DNA from: Lithospermum erythrorhizon
Lineage: Eukaryota > Streptophyta > Magnoliopsida > Boraginales > Boraginaceae
DNA: 64,000 bases
NCBI GenBank assembly: GCA_019722365.1
Contig: JADFUC010000759.1
Coordinates: forward strand, 682,001 to 746,000
Direction of reading: 5' to 3'
Below the pieces are notes generated by a model. It saw only the letters and a program-made list of their open reading frames with translations. It did not search any database and was not told the DNA's origin. The position numbers and the translations under genes were made by a program. Shown here piece by piece: positions 25,621-37,559 of the stretch (the first letter of the stretch is position 1; each line of letters starts with the position of its first letter).

Positions 25621-26811
25621 TATCAAAAGTCCGAATTACTGAAAGAAAAAGGAAGAGAGTATCGGTGTCCTCTTCTTCATTACTGTATGTGGTTCTTTTA
25701 TGGATACTGAAATAAATGAAATGTTCAAGCCATTAGGAAATGCCATTTTGTACAAAGAAAAGCATAGATTGAGGGATGTGATGCCAGCATTTCCTTGCTA
25801 TACATTGTCTTCTGATTCTGTTTTGTATATTGGTTTACTACTTGTTTCGTCAGTTGTGTATCTTTCCGAAAGTTTGGTTTCACAGAGCAACACTTTTTTC
25901 TTAAATTTCGCACATAAAATCTTTTCTTTGGCGTATGCAAAATGCTCTCCTGCCATGAGATTTAAAGACCATGTGCCATGTTTATATACAGTCTCAGATT
26001 CTTGCCTAGATTTGAATTTGTGTCGTTGTGTTGTTATTCCATTCCAGCTTTGAGAAAACTGAATGGAATTTGAGCAATTAGTTGTGTCAAGAACTTTTCG
26101 CGTCCAACCTCCATTTTGGACGTAGTTTATAGAGCAGAGCGGATGACTTGATGAATCATGCAGATGGGAAATACCTAAGTCTGACTAATAGGATTATTTG
26201 TATACAAAACATTACTATGAATGTTGAACTTGTTGACATTGCCTTTTGAGTGATACAGATCCAAAGGGTAGGTATGTTATAGGACAAGGCATGTTATGAT
26301 GTTAATGTTCTCTGTGTTCTTTCCTTTAGTTGATTGGATTGTTAGGTTAATGTTTTTGGGCAGGATCAAATTATGTAGAACACCATGTATACACTATACA
26401 ATGAACCACTAACCTAATTTACCAACAAAGAGATGGTGAGAATATAATTTGTCACAACTCTCAACTGCTAGTGCCATCTAGCCAACTAATTTGACCTTAG
26501 AGCTTAAGATAATCTAATTAAGTTCATTAATTATTTGATGTCAAAAGTCAACATTGTCATGATGAGAGTTAATTGGCAATTTGTCCTTCTACTTGTGATT
26601 AAGTTGCGATTTGGTCTCAGTTAGTCGTAGATTTAGTCCACGATAGTGTCCATAATATTTCACTATTAATATAGCACGTGTAATCACATTGTGCATTTAG
26701 ATCATGACTGGTGTGACTTTTATTTGGTAATGATCAATATTATGAGCAACACAAACATTCCATTTTGAATTTCAATTGCTCGATCAAGGCACATAACAAA
26801 CAACTTCTAAC
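25621..26811. other. convergent spacer between LITAF and SOUL genes
   Basis: The first part is the likely 3' untranslated region of the LITAF gene, with an AATAAA at 25711. The 117-residue open frame at 25700-26053 lies within it and has no family features. No repeat stands out in the rest. Confidence 0.6.
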
Positions 26812-27845
26812 TCACACATCAAACCATATTATAACTTCATTGACACGATCCTTCAACTCAAAGGGTGCATTATAAGATGCCGCCGTAAGGGGGGCGGCCG
26901 GGGCGGTAACAGCACCAACCCAAGAAGTGCCTCTAAGACTGTTCCTCAAAGATGAAACTTCATAAGCAATATTTGTTTGATTAAGGAATGCACTTGAAGT
27001 CCTTCTGACTGCTGCATATTCATGAGGGGGCAACTTGACTATTGAAACTTTATTGGATAATGGAGGACGTTTTTGGTATTTTCTTGGCAAGTAGAAGTAG
27101 ATAACATAAGATGAAATTCTTGTTGAACTTGGTGGTGTTGGGGTATAAACATCAATTAACACTGGAGCTGTAAGATTGAATTTTCTTGCTCTATCATTTG
27201 CTCCTTGGGTGTAATTAAAGAGCCTGCATGGATATATCAACATCTATAGTAAATTTATTTACAACTAGTAACAAATTTGATAATGAGCTAGTGGTTAGTG
27301 GTTTGTGATTAGGAGAATTATCAATTTGATAAACTGATTATCTTGAACTTAGATGTAGAGTATTTTGTTTTCTCTCTGCATGGATAGGTAAGGTTATGTT
27401 TAAAATTTAAAAAAAATAAGACGGATTCAAGATATATAATTATCGCTATCTTTGAAATTTAATAAAATTTTATTAATAACATAGTTGATATGATAGTACA
27501 ATAAAACATTAAATAGTGATTATGAGTTGGATTATGATGAATGTAAGAGGCGTGAAGTTATATATTAGCGACGTACGTAAGAAAAGCTTGATTAGCTGCG
27601 AGGATGAATGAGGTTGAGGAGATGAGTCTAGTTGATGCCCAAGCAGCAGAGTTGTACTTCCTGATCTCAAATCCTTCCTTCATATTTGTTTGAATAATAT
27701 CATAAGAGGGGCATTCATACCTTAGACAATTTAGTGGTATTGGAAATTTCTTACCATTAACAAAATATGCATGATGATCAAACAAGAAACAACTCAAGAT
27801 GAAGCAAATTGAATATGCTATTTTTGGCAAGAAGGAAATCATCAT
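26812..27845 (-). CDS. secreted SOUL haem-binding family protein
   Basis: Two exons on the minus strand (27845-27577 and 27223-26812) encode 226 residues. A hydrophobic signal peptide (MMISFLPKIAYSICFILSCF) is followed by the SOUL domain: CPSYDIIQTNMKEGFEIRKY (residues ~46-65), FNYTQGAND, the NLTAPVLIDV block (usually MTAPV in the family), FYLPRKYQ and VNEVIIWFDV at the end. Plant SOUL/HBP proteins bind haem or tetrapyrroles; secreted members of the At1g17100 type are of uncertain role. I chose the tandem ATGs at 27845/27842, not the upstream in-frame ATG at 27893, because the latter lies inside the TATA-like sequence. The intron donor is GTACGT after a TTAC exon end, and the join keeps the frame. 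Confidence 0.9.
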
Positions 27846-27889
27846 GATATATACATCAATAATATAATAAGTAGTTTGTCTATGTGTGT

Positions 27890-27901
27890 ACATATATATA
27901 G
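27890..27901 (-). promoter_or_regulatory. probable TATA box of the SOUL gene
   Basis: CTATATATATG on the minus strand lies about 45 bases before the chosen ATG, which implies a very short leader. This position argues against the in-frame ATG at 27893. Confidence 0.5.
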
Positions 27902-29084
27902 CTGATCATGAGTTTAATCAAGCTCATTAATTTGCCATTATATTTAGTGAGTGTTCTAAGTCTGATTTGCTGTTGATAGTGGAAAATTGAGTATTCACTA
28001 CTGCTGGTGCTTACTAATGGAAGAATATTATCCTTTAATGATGTTGATGAATACTTGGAATTCCATTTTAAGAGGTGGCTAGTAGAGGATGATTAGTTAT
28101 GAGTTCATTTTGATTAGGGGTGGGGTTATATTTTCTTTTGTATTGGAAAAAATCTCAATAGAAATATTAGTTACTCCGTATTTATCAAGTCAATTCTGGA
28201 GACTTAGGAGATCCAATGACAGATTCTTGAATTATAAGAAAATATTATTATACAATTAAAAATAATATTTTTCAAAAATTTATAGGTTATGGACTCATGG
28301 CCCATATCCACAACTACAATCCATCCCTATTTATTCTGATTAAATTTCAAAGTATAAAATTCGAAAATTCAGTTTTCGAGACGAACTTTTTCGGTCTAAT
28401 CTTTGATTTAGAGTTGAGTTTAATTAAATACTTTAATGACAATGTATAATAACCTATGGTTAGAAAAAACAAAGGGGCAAGTGTTATCCATGTGCATAGC
28501 AAAAAAGTGGTAATTATTGATTTTGAATGGATTTACGCTCAAACCAGGTGAGATTATTAAAACCAAAAAAAATAGAAGAGGGAAAGGTATGATTGGTGGT
28601 TTTGAATCGCCAATAAAACAAAGATGAATATGATTACTGGCAATGGAATTAGAGATTTATAGCATTATTCAAAAGAATCTTCCCTGGCATCGTCTGCTGT
28701 ACGCACTGTCAGTGTTGCTAAATCGAAGACACAAACACTTACTAATCACCTAATCACACGTGTCATTGTAGTACTTCAACCACACAAATAAAAACTCCCA
28801 TAAATTCTTGAGCCCTCCCTCCCTCTTATCTTCATCATCCCATATTCCCATCGACCGTAGAAATGGAATTAGAGTTTCTGTGATAGCTTCAATTGATGTT
28901 TAATAAAATTACAAGCAAGTGATAAGAATCTTATTTTTCACGCAGTTGCCGCTCGATTTCATAAAAATTTAATACATGTTAAAACATTAAGCGAAAACTC
29001 ACCCTTCCGATCAATTAAGACACACTCCGCGATGACTCATCTATGGTATCACGTGTTATGGACATCGAGAGCGTTAAAGCCGAT

Positions 29085-29306
29085 ACACGCCCCACATCGG
29101 TAATTGGTGTCCTCCCGGGTTAATATATATAGCATCTCAGGGCTACTCTCCCTATCGCTAACGGCTTTTGGGAACAGACTTCACATGCCACGACGCTTAT
29201 CACGGCATTAACGCCAAGAAAGTATATAATACGGTCGGTGAGGGTTACAATTTTAAGTGAAAGTCATAAAGTCGACACGCCCCACATCGGTAGTTGGTGT
29301 CCTCCC
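29085..29306. repeat. duplicated CCCACATCGG element
   Basis: The block ACACGCCCCACATCGGTA.TTGGTGTCCTCCC occurs at 29085-29116 and 29275-29306, differing by one base. CCCACATCGG followed by a TTGGTGTCCTCCC-like end is frequent in plant LTR elements. These may be two fragments of related LTRs, or one fragment duplicated with about 190 bp spacing. No internal retroelement coding is present. Confidence 0.65.
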
Positions 29307-29639
29307 TGCTAATATATAAAATCTCAAGTTATCTCCTATCACAATTTGGCTTTGTTTTAACCGCAGACGCTTACACGTATATGTCAAGTATCAGAATTCG
29401 GGCCACACTTTAAAATTCCAAATACGACATAATCGAACATCTAACTAAGAGAGCCGATAATCTAACGATCTAACTAAGTTATGTAATGACAAAGGATTTC
29501 TATGAGATGAAAAATGAAAACTATTAGCCTACACAAAAGTTGGCCAATAAGTTATTGTATGATAATGAGTAAGGAATACATGTCTTGGAATTAGGTTAGA
29601 ACGGCCGACAACCTAGATTCGGGGCTTTCATATATATTT

Positions 29640-30272
29640 ATCCGGTTCAACCTAAAAAATCGAATCGAACCGAACCGAATTTGTACCGATTTGGTCGAAA
29701 AAACGACCGAACCGAAATTAGGCGAAAAAATCAAACCGACAAAAATTAATCGTTTCAATTTCAAGATAAACCGAACCGAACCGACATATATATTTTGTTT
29801 AAAATATTTATACTTATTATATTTTTAGTTTATAACTATTTTTAGTTCGAAATCACGTAGTACTTTATTTTAGCTTGAAATCATGTATTTGGTGAATGTT
29901 CGAAGTATTTGCTAATCAACGTTATTATACACGCCAAGCTAGTAACTGCTTTGGGAGCTATATTTATAATCAAGGCATGCTGTCAAAACAATCCGTTGGC
30001 ATCACCAGTAAGCCTCGCCGGACAACTGCCTACGCTATATCATGCATTCAAGATACGTGGTCGAAATTTATGTGTATTCCCATTTTAATTTCAAATCACA
30101 AACTTTTATATTACTTCATATATTATCATATAAAAACCGAACCGACCGAGTAGTATGAAACCGACATCAACTGAATCAAGCTTCAAACCGAAATGGTTTC
30201 GTTGTGTATTTAAAAAAATCGATAGAGTCGGGTTTCACAAAAAAAATTAAGAATCGACCGAACCGAAAAACA
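29640..30272. repeat. ACCGAA-rich repetitive segment, copy 2
   Basis: Dense variants of AACCGAACCGA occupy 29642-29790 and 30135-30272 and flank an AT-rich middle that also includes a less AT-rich stretch (29900-30060). It shares motif and general architecture with 11225-11625. This two-sided arrangement suggests diverged terminal regions of one element. Confidence 0.6.
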
Positions 30273-32489
30273 TCCTAGTTTCTAATGAGATCATAGCTGA
30301 CAAGGTTCTGCTTTATTAAGCCAAGATCTCGATCATTGACAGATTAATTGTTTCATTCTCATCAGAGTGTATATATGCCGAAACATATAATCTTAACTAT
30401 ATAAAAAAATGAAAATACAAATAAAAATGCAATTTCTTTTTTTCTTTTTCCTTTTTCTCATTTTTCTAGTCATAACAACAATTTGTATATGCACTTGGCT
30501 TTCTATTCCATAGTTGCATGCATCCATAGAGAATCATCAACAAAGGATAATTGATGAGATAATCTCATTTTTAACAACAATGAAATCTCATTTTTGTACA
30601 TATACTACATTTTGTTTTAACAAGTACTGCATGAGTCCAAAAAGTTGTTAGTTTAATAAACGAGATGTGATGCTTAAACTAGGTTACCTATCCACCAAGG
30701 GTCGGACGTTTGTTATTATCATCTCGTTTAAAAAATTGGACTGCATTAATTATAATTCGATTATTAATATATTTTCAGTTTCTCGAATTTTTAAAAAATG
30801 CATTAAATGATTGAAAATAACAATCATAAATGAGATACTCCGTATAAGTTTTAAAGAAAGTAATACATATCCCCATTACTTTAAAATAAATATATTTCGA
30901 AGTATTAATTAAACATAGTTAAATTCAAGTTTCATGTGTGGGTGAGTGGTGACTCACCATGTTTAATGAGCAATCTACATAGGCCCTCCTAATAAAATCA
31001 CAAAAAAATGTTTTTTGAAGAAAAAGGTAAAACATGTTATCATGAGTGTCATTAATGACATTTTAAGCTAGATAGATTGTCTACCTTTACATATGATCCT
31101 ATGAAATTATGTTATACTACCTCCGTATTTCAATCTACTTTAATTATCGTTTGACTTTTTTTGAAATTAAACTTGACCATCAATTATTAATTATTCATTA
31201 TTTAAAAACTATAAAATTTATATAATTGGATTCGTCTTTTAAATACTTTCATAATTATTAATTTTTTAATAATATAATTAAAGAGTAATTGAGGATCAAA
31301 GATTGCCTCGACATGCGAGAAAGTTTCAATTAAAATTCGACGTGAGGAAGACATTATTTCCGTATAACTTTTTATTAAATTTTTATTTACATTATTTTTT
31401 CCAACTTTATCGAATTAATCTTATACTCCTATCACCTAAAAATTCTTCACAAAAATCTTGAAGAAAGTAAATCTGGAACTTGGTTTGTCCTATAATTACT
31501 ACTTAGTTTGTACACTTTATTCAGGAACTTCGAATATTTATTCAATAAATTTATTATAATGAGACTCGCCAATCAACATTATCATCACCAACACCACATA
31601 TTGCACAAGATTATCATCTCAATTACATAGTTGCAAGGATTCATTTGCAAATTCAAAGAAAAATGAGTACTAGTTTTTGGCCACCTACCCAAATTGGTTA
31701 GGCGACTAACTAATTTCAACGTTCCATTTACAAGAATACAATGGATAAGAGGACTACCTAAAATACAACCCCAAAATAATTGTTATTTCATCGTAGTTTA
31801 CAACTAGTACTTCAATACTTTAATTTATTAAAACTAAAATATCTCCGAGAATCATACCGAAGCAGTAGATAATACTACCAAACAATAATACCTCAATATG
31901 CACATTATTATGTACATTCAGATATTGATTTTTAGTATGGTTTGATTATTGGACTAAGAAATTTAGTAACTCATAAAATATGTTTAGTTATTACTCTTTA
32001 ACTAGTGTTGTTATTCACAATCGAATTTTAAGATTCAATTCATTCGGTCGTTGCGACCAACTTCTATGTAGTATGAAAATATGTCAAAAGATTAAATAAG
32101 AATAATCTCGTAAAGCATTAAGCTCTCCAAATTTAGCACCTTATTCTCTAGCGACCGCCAAAACATATTTTTAAGAAATTTTATTAAATAATCGAACGCT
32201 TCATCAGAATTTCGATAATTGCAACAAAAAAACCCTAAAAAGTAAGAATTATTAATTTAGCACTCTATCCTTCAATCGACCTCGCCGACAATATTATATT
32301 GTAGAATTTATTAAATAATCGAAGATAATTTATCAAGCTTTCTACTCTACTTTCGATAATCGCAAAAAAAAATGACGCATTATTAATTTAGCATCCTATC
32401 CCCGAAGTTGGGACCGACAAGTATTATCTAAAGCAGCTTTATTAAATAATCGACTATTAATATATCGAGTTTCTAATGTAGTTGATAAT

Positions 32490-32494
<5 letters not shown>

Positions 32495-32543
<49 letters not shown>
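32495..32543. repeat. (AT)n microsatellite within the array
   Basis: About 24 uninterrupted AT dinucleotides directly follow GATAATAACAACAA of one array unit. This is the same position in the unit as the second AT run. Confidence 0.95.
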
Positions 32544-32547
<4 letters not shown>

Positions 32548-33224
32548 AATGAACGGAAAAAGACGCATTATTAATTTAGCACTCTATCTCGAAGCCTGAC
32601 CGCCAAAATATTATCTAGAGAGTTTATTATAGAATCGAGTATGAATTTTTGAGTTTCTACAAGAGTCGATACCGCAAAAAAATAAAGAAAAAATGAAAAA
32701 AAAACAAAAAACATGAACTATTAATTTAGCACCATATCGGGACTAACTAATACAGGACTAACCATTATTATATCGTTAAAATATTTACGATCAACCAACA
32801 TTGGTGTTGAAAATTATGGAAAATGTCTTAACTTATAATTTTAGTGTATTATTAATTCTCAAGACTCTATCCCCGAGTCAGACTCTAAAGCTTTTTATCT
32901 TAGACAGCTTTATGTAATAATTCTATATTAATTTATCAGCTACTAGTTGATCATTTCAACAAAAAAATGAAAATGAACGAAAAAAAAAAAAAGCAAGACA
33001 ATTATTAATTGACACCTTATTCCCAGCTTCTGACGCCGAAAAAATATTATCTTAGGAGAGTTTATTAAATAATCGAGTGTTTCATCAGAAGTTTATACTA
33101 CAAAAAAATTAAAATGCCGCATTATTAATTAGCACCTATCTCAATTCCATAAAATATTATCTTAGAGAGCTATTTAAATAATCGAATTATTAATTTCTCG
33201 AATTTTTTATGTAGTTGATAATTG

Positions 33225-33229
<5 letters not shown>

Positions 33230-33294
<65 letters not shown>
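33230..33294. repeat. (AT)n microsatellite within the array, second site
   Basis: About 32 AT dinucleotides directly follow GATAATTGCAACAA of another array unit, homologous in position to 32495-32543. Confidence 0.95.
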
Positions 33295-33298
<4 letters not shown>

Positions 33299-34160
33299 TT
33301 ACTATTAATTTAAGACTTATCCCTCGAAGTCGACCGCCAAAAATATTATTTGTAGCTTATTAAATAATCGACTTTATCCCTAGTCCGGATAAAAAAAATA
33401 AACCAAGCACCCTATCCCCGAGTCAGTGTGGAATAACCAAACATATTATCTAAGAGAGTTTATTAAAGATCGAATATTAATTTAACGAAGTTTCTACAAG
33501 TAGCTTGATAATTGGGTAAAAAAGCAATAAAAAATGAAAAAGGAACAAAAAAAACATAATCATTAATTTAGCACCATATCTTGAGTCGCATTCGTGGAGA
33601 TGAATAACAACGTAGTATTAATTTATTGAGTTTAAAAAAGCAAAAAAAAAAACCCCAAATAAAGTAAAGATGGAGTCATGATTTAACAAGAACTGCATTT
33701 ATCATTTCGTGTAATCGAATGACGCCATCCAGCTTTTTCGAGTCGGACGCACAAAATATTATCTTTGGTAGCTTTATCAAATAATCGCAGTCATGTGTCT
33801 ATTATAGTTGATATTTAAGCAAAAAAAAGGAATTGAAACAAGTACAAATTATTAATTTAGTACCTTACGCCGAAGCCTGAATCCTACTAAAAAATACGAT
33901 ATTAGAGAGTTTATTAAATAATCGAGTATTAATTTATCGAGTTCAGCTGACCGCTTAAAGAGTTTATTTAATAATCGAAGATTAATTTATCGAGCTTTCT
34001 AAGGTCACTGAGCACTGAAAAAAGGAACGAAGAAAAATCACGAATTATTAATTTAGCACCCTATCCACGAAGCTCGGGGCTTACTAAAAATATTATTTCT
34101 GGGAGAAGTTTATTAAATAATCGAGTATTAATTTATCGGATTTAAAAAAAGAAAAAAAGG

Positions 34161-35450
34161 TGAACATTGCTCCTCCCCACGCGCTGCATTGAGCAAACTT
34201 AATGTATGACCGCATCAAACCTCTAATCCATCTTGTATATATAACAACTGATTTATAAAGAAATTGTTAATTTGTTACAAACTTAATAGATCAAACTAAA
34301 TAATACTAATTATTAAATGGATCGACTAGATAAAATATCTTTATTCACCTATGTTCTTGTTATTCATTTCCTTTCTCTATTATACACACAAACTTCACGG
34401 GCTTCATAGTTTGTCACCCTTCAACTATAATTTTAATCAATATATCTTCACCTTTCTGGGCTCTTAAGTAAATACTGGTAAGATAATTGGTACGATCTAA
34501 ATGACAAATTAACATTTTTTATTCTCGAGGTCGTTAATCATTGTAGGTAGGAAGAGCAGGTTATTCAACTAAACATGATACAACATTAATTTATTCCAAC
34601 TACATCTATTATACGTGGATTGATTATATAATATAAGTACAACATCTTTATTATTCGACTACCTCTATTGTTTTGGTTTTAAAAAATTACTTAATTCAAA
34701 CTGGGATCAACCAAACAAAGAGTATAAAAAGGAGGAGAAAATATGGGACCCATTGAGGCATGAATCATGAGTGATTGAAATTGAAGTAGATAGATAGGAT
34801 GAGGAAGATGATGATCTGTTGGAGTATTACTAGTCTTTCTACTTTCTACTTTCTACACTATACATTACATATTTATTTTGCTTTTTCCTACCCATTCTTT
34901 TTTATACCCAAATTCACTAATAAAAATCACTTTAATTGTACTTTATCTGCCAAATATTACTTTTTCTTTCCTAAAAATAAAATATTTATTTATTTCATTT
35001 ATCTTTCTCTTAATTTATTGTCATTCTCCTCATGATTGAAACAAAGATTGTCATATATAACTAATAGTGTACCAAAAATTCCCAACTCTACAAACACAAG
35101 TTATATATTTTTTTTCTTTATTTAAAAGATCCATTGTTTATTATATTTCGTGTCACACTTTATATTACACTCTGTTGAAATTTTAATATGTTTTCTTAGT
35201 TATTTATAAAAATTAATTTTAAATAAAATAAAACACGGCCACACTGTATTACTAGATAACTAGAAATTAAAAAAAATGTGATATGAAATGAAACAGATGA
35301 TCCGAACTCCTTTTTCATATCAAATTATTTGTTACACCAAAATTCAGTAATAATAATAATAGCTTTAATTATACTTTTATACCAAAGAATATTACTTTTT
35401 TTCTTCTTTTTCTTGAAATTGAAAATATTTATTTCTCATCTTTATCTTTC
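34161..35450. other. AT-rich upstream region of the MEI2-like gene
   Basis: No gene is seen. The 78-residue frame at 34799-35035 is low-complexity. Two related segments (about 34880-35000 and 35330-35450) share ATATCAAATT/ATATTACTTTTTCTT and CTTTATCTTTCTCT-type stretches, which suggests a ~450 bp duplication just before the probable transcription start. Confidence 0.5.
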
Positions 35451-35924
35451 TCTCTCTAAATTATTTTTCTCTCTCTCTCTCATGATTTGTATGTAGTAGT
35501 TAAGAAGAGTTCTTCATTTTTCTCTTTCTTGAAAAGTTCTTCAACCTCATAGTGTTTGTAGGAGGAGCTCTCAAGGTCAGTTGTTTTTCTCCATATTTTC
35601 TTTTAGTTTCCATATTTTGCTATATATTCTCCTATAATTACTATTTTTTCATTTTTTTTTTCATTTATTATACATGGTAATTTTTATTTATTTATTTAGT
35701 GTACTATTTTCTCTCTCTCTTTATCTATCTCTCTGTTGGACTCTGATTGATTGATCTATGTTTTGCTTTCTTCTGCAATTATTATACTGTACTGTTCCAT
35801 TCTCTCTCTTTCCAGATTCCAGTACAGAATTGTACATAAAAAGATTGAAAAAATATAGAGATGAGTAAAAGAAATGCTAATAATTGAGTGAAACTTGGAA
35901 TTTGTATGCTATGGTATAGTATTA

Positions 35925-36245
35925 TTACTCGTAATAACGAGACCCGTGTTCGAGTTTTTTTGCAAAGATCAAGTATTACACAATATACCGAGTTGTAGTC
36001 CTTATTATTCGAAATAACGAGATTCGTGTTCGAGTTTTTACAAAGATTAGGTATTACTCATGAGATCCGAGTTCGAATTCTTGCAAAGATTTATGAGTAT
36101 ATATTGCTATTAATAATGAGACCCGTGTTCGAGTTTTAGCAAAAGATCAGGTATTACTAAACAAACCCAAGTTTGAATTCTTGCAAAGAATAGTATTACT
36201 CATAATAATAACGAGACCCGAGTTCGAGTTTTTTGCAAAAAAGAA
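35925..36245. repeat. ~60-85 bp tandem repeat in the MEI2-like leader
   Basis: About five copies of AATAACGAGACCCGTGTTCG, AGTTTTTGCAAAGAT and CAGGTATTACT lie at about 35934, 36015, 36064, 36116 and 36211. The GTTCGAGTT core resembles a tRNA B box, so the unit may derive from part of a SINE (inference). Confidence 0.8.
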
Positions 36246-37487
36246 TAGTTTGCCTTGCATGGTGTTCTTGATGTAGATTCCGATCGGTGGTGAGTCTGAG
36301 CTGGAAGAAGGCTGTGTGGTGGGGAGGGAGGAGCATATAGTTTTATATGCAATTATTGTTATAGTTATGACACAAGGACATTTGGTGGATTATATAAAAT
36401 ATGAGAGAATACAGGTGGTTAACGTGCAATGTAGGAAAAAAGATAGACTTTTGTAGAGAGAGAGAATTGGGGCATCAAAGCAAAGTTCTTGTGGTTGTTT
36501 TTGGTTGTGTTTGATGTGGATTTGGAGATACCTAGATCTCTTCTTCAATCTGTATTTGCCTTGCCTTGTGCCTTAATTTATTCTTGTTTTTCCTTTCTTG
36601 TAGGAATAGTACATATATTTTCTGTTTATCTTCTCTCTCTGCAATTACCTTCATTTTATGTTTTCTCTCTCTCTACTCAATTGCCCCTTTTCAGCTTTTG
36701 CTTCTGTTCTTGAACTAGAAAAGGAGACATTTTTGTCTTGTTATCTGCTATTTTTTTTTCTTCAAGAATTAGGATTTTGTATTGCAAGGACTCCAACCCT
36801 GATCTCCGAGTTTGATGTCTTGGATTGTCTTGCTATCTCCTTGTATATATGTTTCAGTATGAAAGGTGGGTATTTGGGATATTTTGCTTCTGTTTCTTTT
36901 TAATTTTTCTTCATTTTACAGTAGCTACATTTGGACTTCTTAGTGCAAATCATCTGTGTGGCTGGAGATTTTTACTGTGAATTTAGTATTTATCTCTCCA
37001 AATCTGCATATTTGGTGTAAAAATCTAGTCTTTTTTTGTTTTCCTTCATGGGTTTTGTGTTGTAATTTTCTACTCAATTGAAGTAATTTTAACAGGCTTT
37101 TCTTTAGGAAGATCTGATCTATTTATTGACTTGCAAGATTAACTCATTTAATTTGTTTTCTTGTGTGGATTCTGTTTTTTGCTTCTTAAATGCACATCTT
37201 GTTTGAACTTTATTTCCAACATATAAAATCATGCATGACGTTCAGAATTTGGCGATATAATAGTTTATACATACTTAATAGACTGGCGTGTAAAATTTAT
37301 CTTTGGGTTTATTCATATTTAGTGAACTAGAATAAAGTATACATGTTCATAATTCGGGTGTCCAACTCTGTTGCAGATTGATTTATCGACTCTCTTAAAA
37401 TTTGATGTTCTATTGAAGAGTGAAATCTTCAACTCTGTTGCAGATTTACCCTGGCAACCCATTTTCTTCATTTCTCCTGAGAGTTCC

Positions 37488-37514
37488 ATGTATCTGCATT
37501 CTGTTCGAAGCTAA
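37488..37514 (+). promoter_or_regulatory. upstream ORF (8 codons) before the MEI2-like start
   Basis: An ATG at 37488 opens a short frame (MYLHSVRS, stop TAA at 37512-37514) that closes 45 bases before the main ATG. It lies downstream of both candidate leader acceptors, so every spliced transcript using them would carry it. It may damp translation. Confidence 0.6.
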
Positions 37515-37559
37515 AGAAAGGATCTTTTCGAGATTTCCAGTGTTTGTAGGTACTGAGTC

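Larger units (their letters stand above)
27902..32126. other. intergenic, repeat remnants
   Basis: No gene is recognised. The region contains a ~190 bp duplication with a CCCACATCGG motif, a second ACCGAA-rich segment, and Stowaway-like ends (TACTCCGTATTT near 28172, TACCTCCGTATTTC near 31122). The frame at 29896-30153 lies inside the ACCGAA segment and has no family features. Confidence 0.55.
32127..34160. repeat. degenerate ~140 bp tandem array, about 14 copies
   Basis: Each unit runs ATTATTAATTTAGCACC, CTATCCCCGAAG, GACCGCCAAAATATTATCT, GAGAGTTTATTAAATAATCG, ATTAATTTATCGAGTTTCT, GTAGTTGATAATTGCAACAA and then an A-rich stretch with GAACG. Copies of the ATTAATTTAGCA anchor lie near 32131, 32251, 32384, 32569, 32719, 32850, 33003, 33122, 33303, 33402, 33560, 33850 and 34046, with weaker copies between. 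Spacing is about 100-185 bases; two long intervals are explained by (AT)n expansions. Copies differ mostly by small insertions and deletions. No coding potential. Confidence 0.9.
35451..37559 (+). other. probable intron-containing 5' leader of the MEI2-like gene
   Basis: CT-rich tracts (35450-35480, 35710-35735) and a good exon-like donor (CTCAAG|GTCAGT at about 35574) suggest transcription starts near 35.45-35.55 kb. Strong acceptor candidates with TTGCAG lie at 37371-37376 and 37438-37443, upstream of the ATG at 37560. Open frames in between (36489-36903) are Leu/Phe/Ser-rich and probably intron. The exact exon structure cannot be fixed from sequence alone. Confidence 0.5.

Noticed and set aside
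25700..26053. 117-codon frame after the LITAF gene
   Set aside because: It lies in the 3' untranslated region, past the stop at 25620, and has no family features.
26812..27893. Upstream start codon of the SOUL gene at 27893
   Set aside because: It overlaps the TATA-like sequence and would place charged residues before the signal peptide; the start at 27845 gives a clean signal peptide.
30940..30970. Short palindrome GGTGAGT-GGTG-ACTCACC
   Set aside because: Seven-base arms are too short to stand out and no element surrounds it.
32127..34160. Possible CRISPR-like repeat/spacer array
   Set aside because: The whole unit repeats, with no constant repeat and unique spacers, and the DNA is a plant nuclear genome.
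36489..36903. Two overlapping frames in the MEI2-like leader
   Set aside because: Leu/Phe/Ser-rich translations of T-rich DNA, better explained as leader intron.
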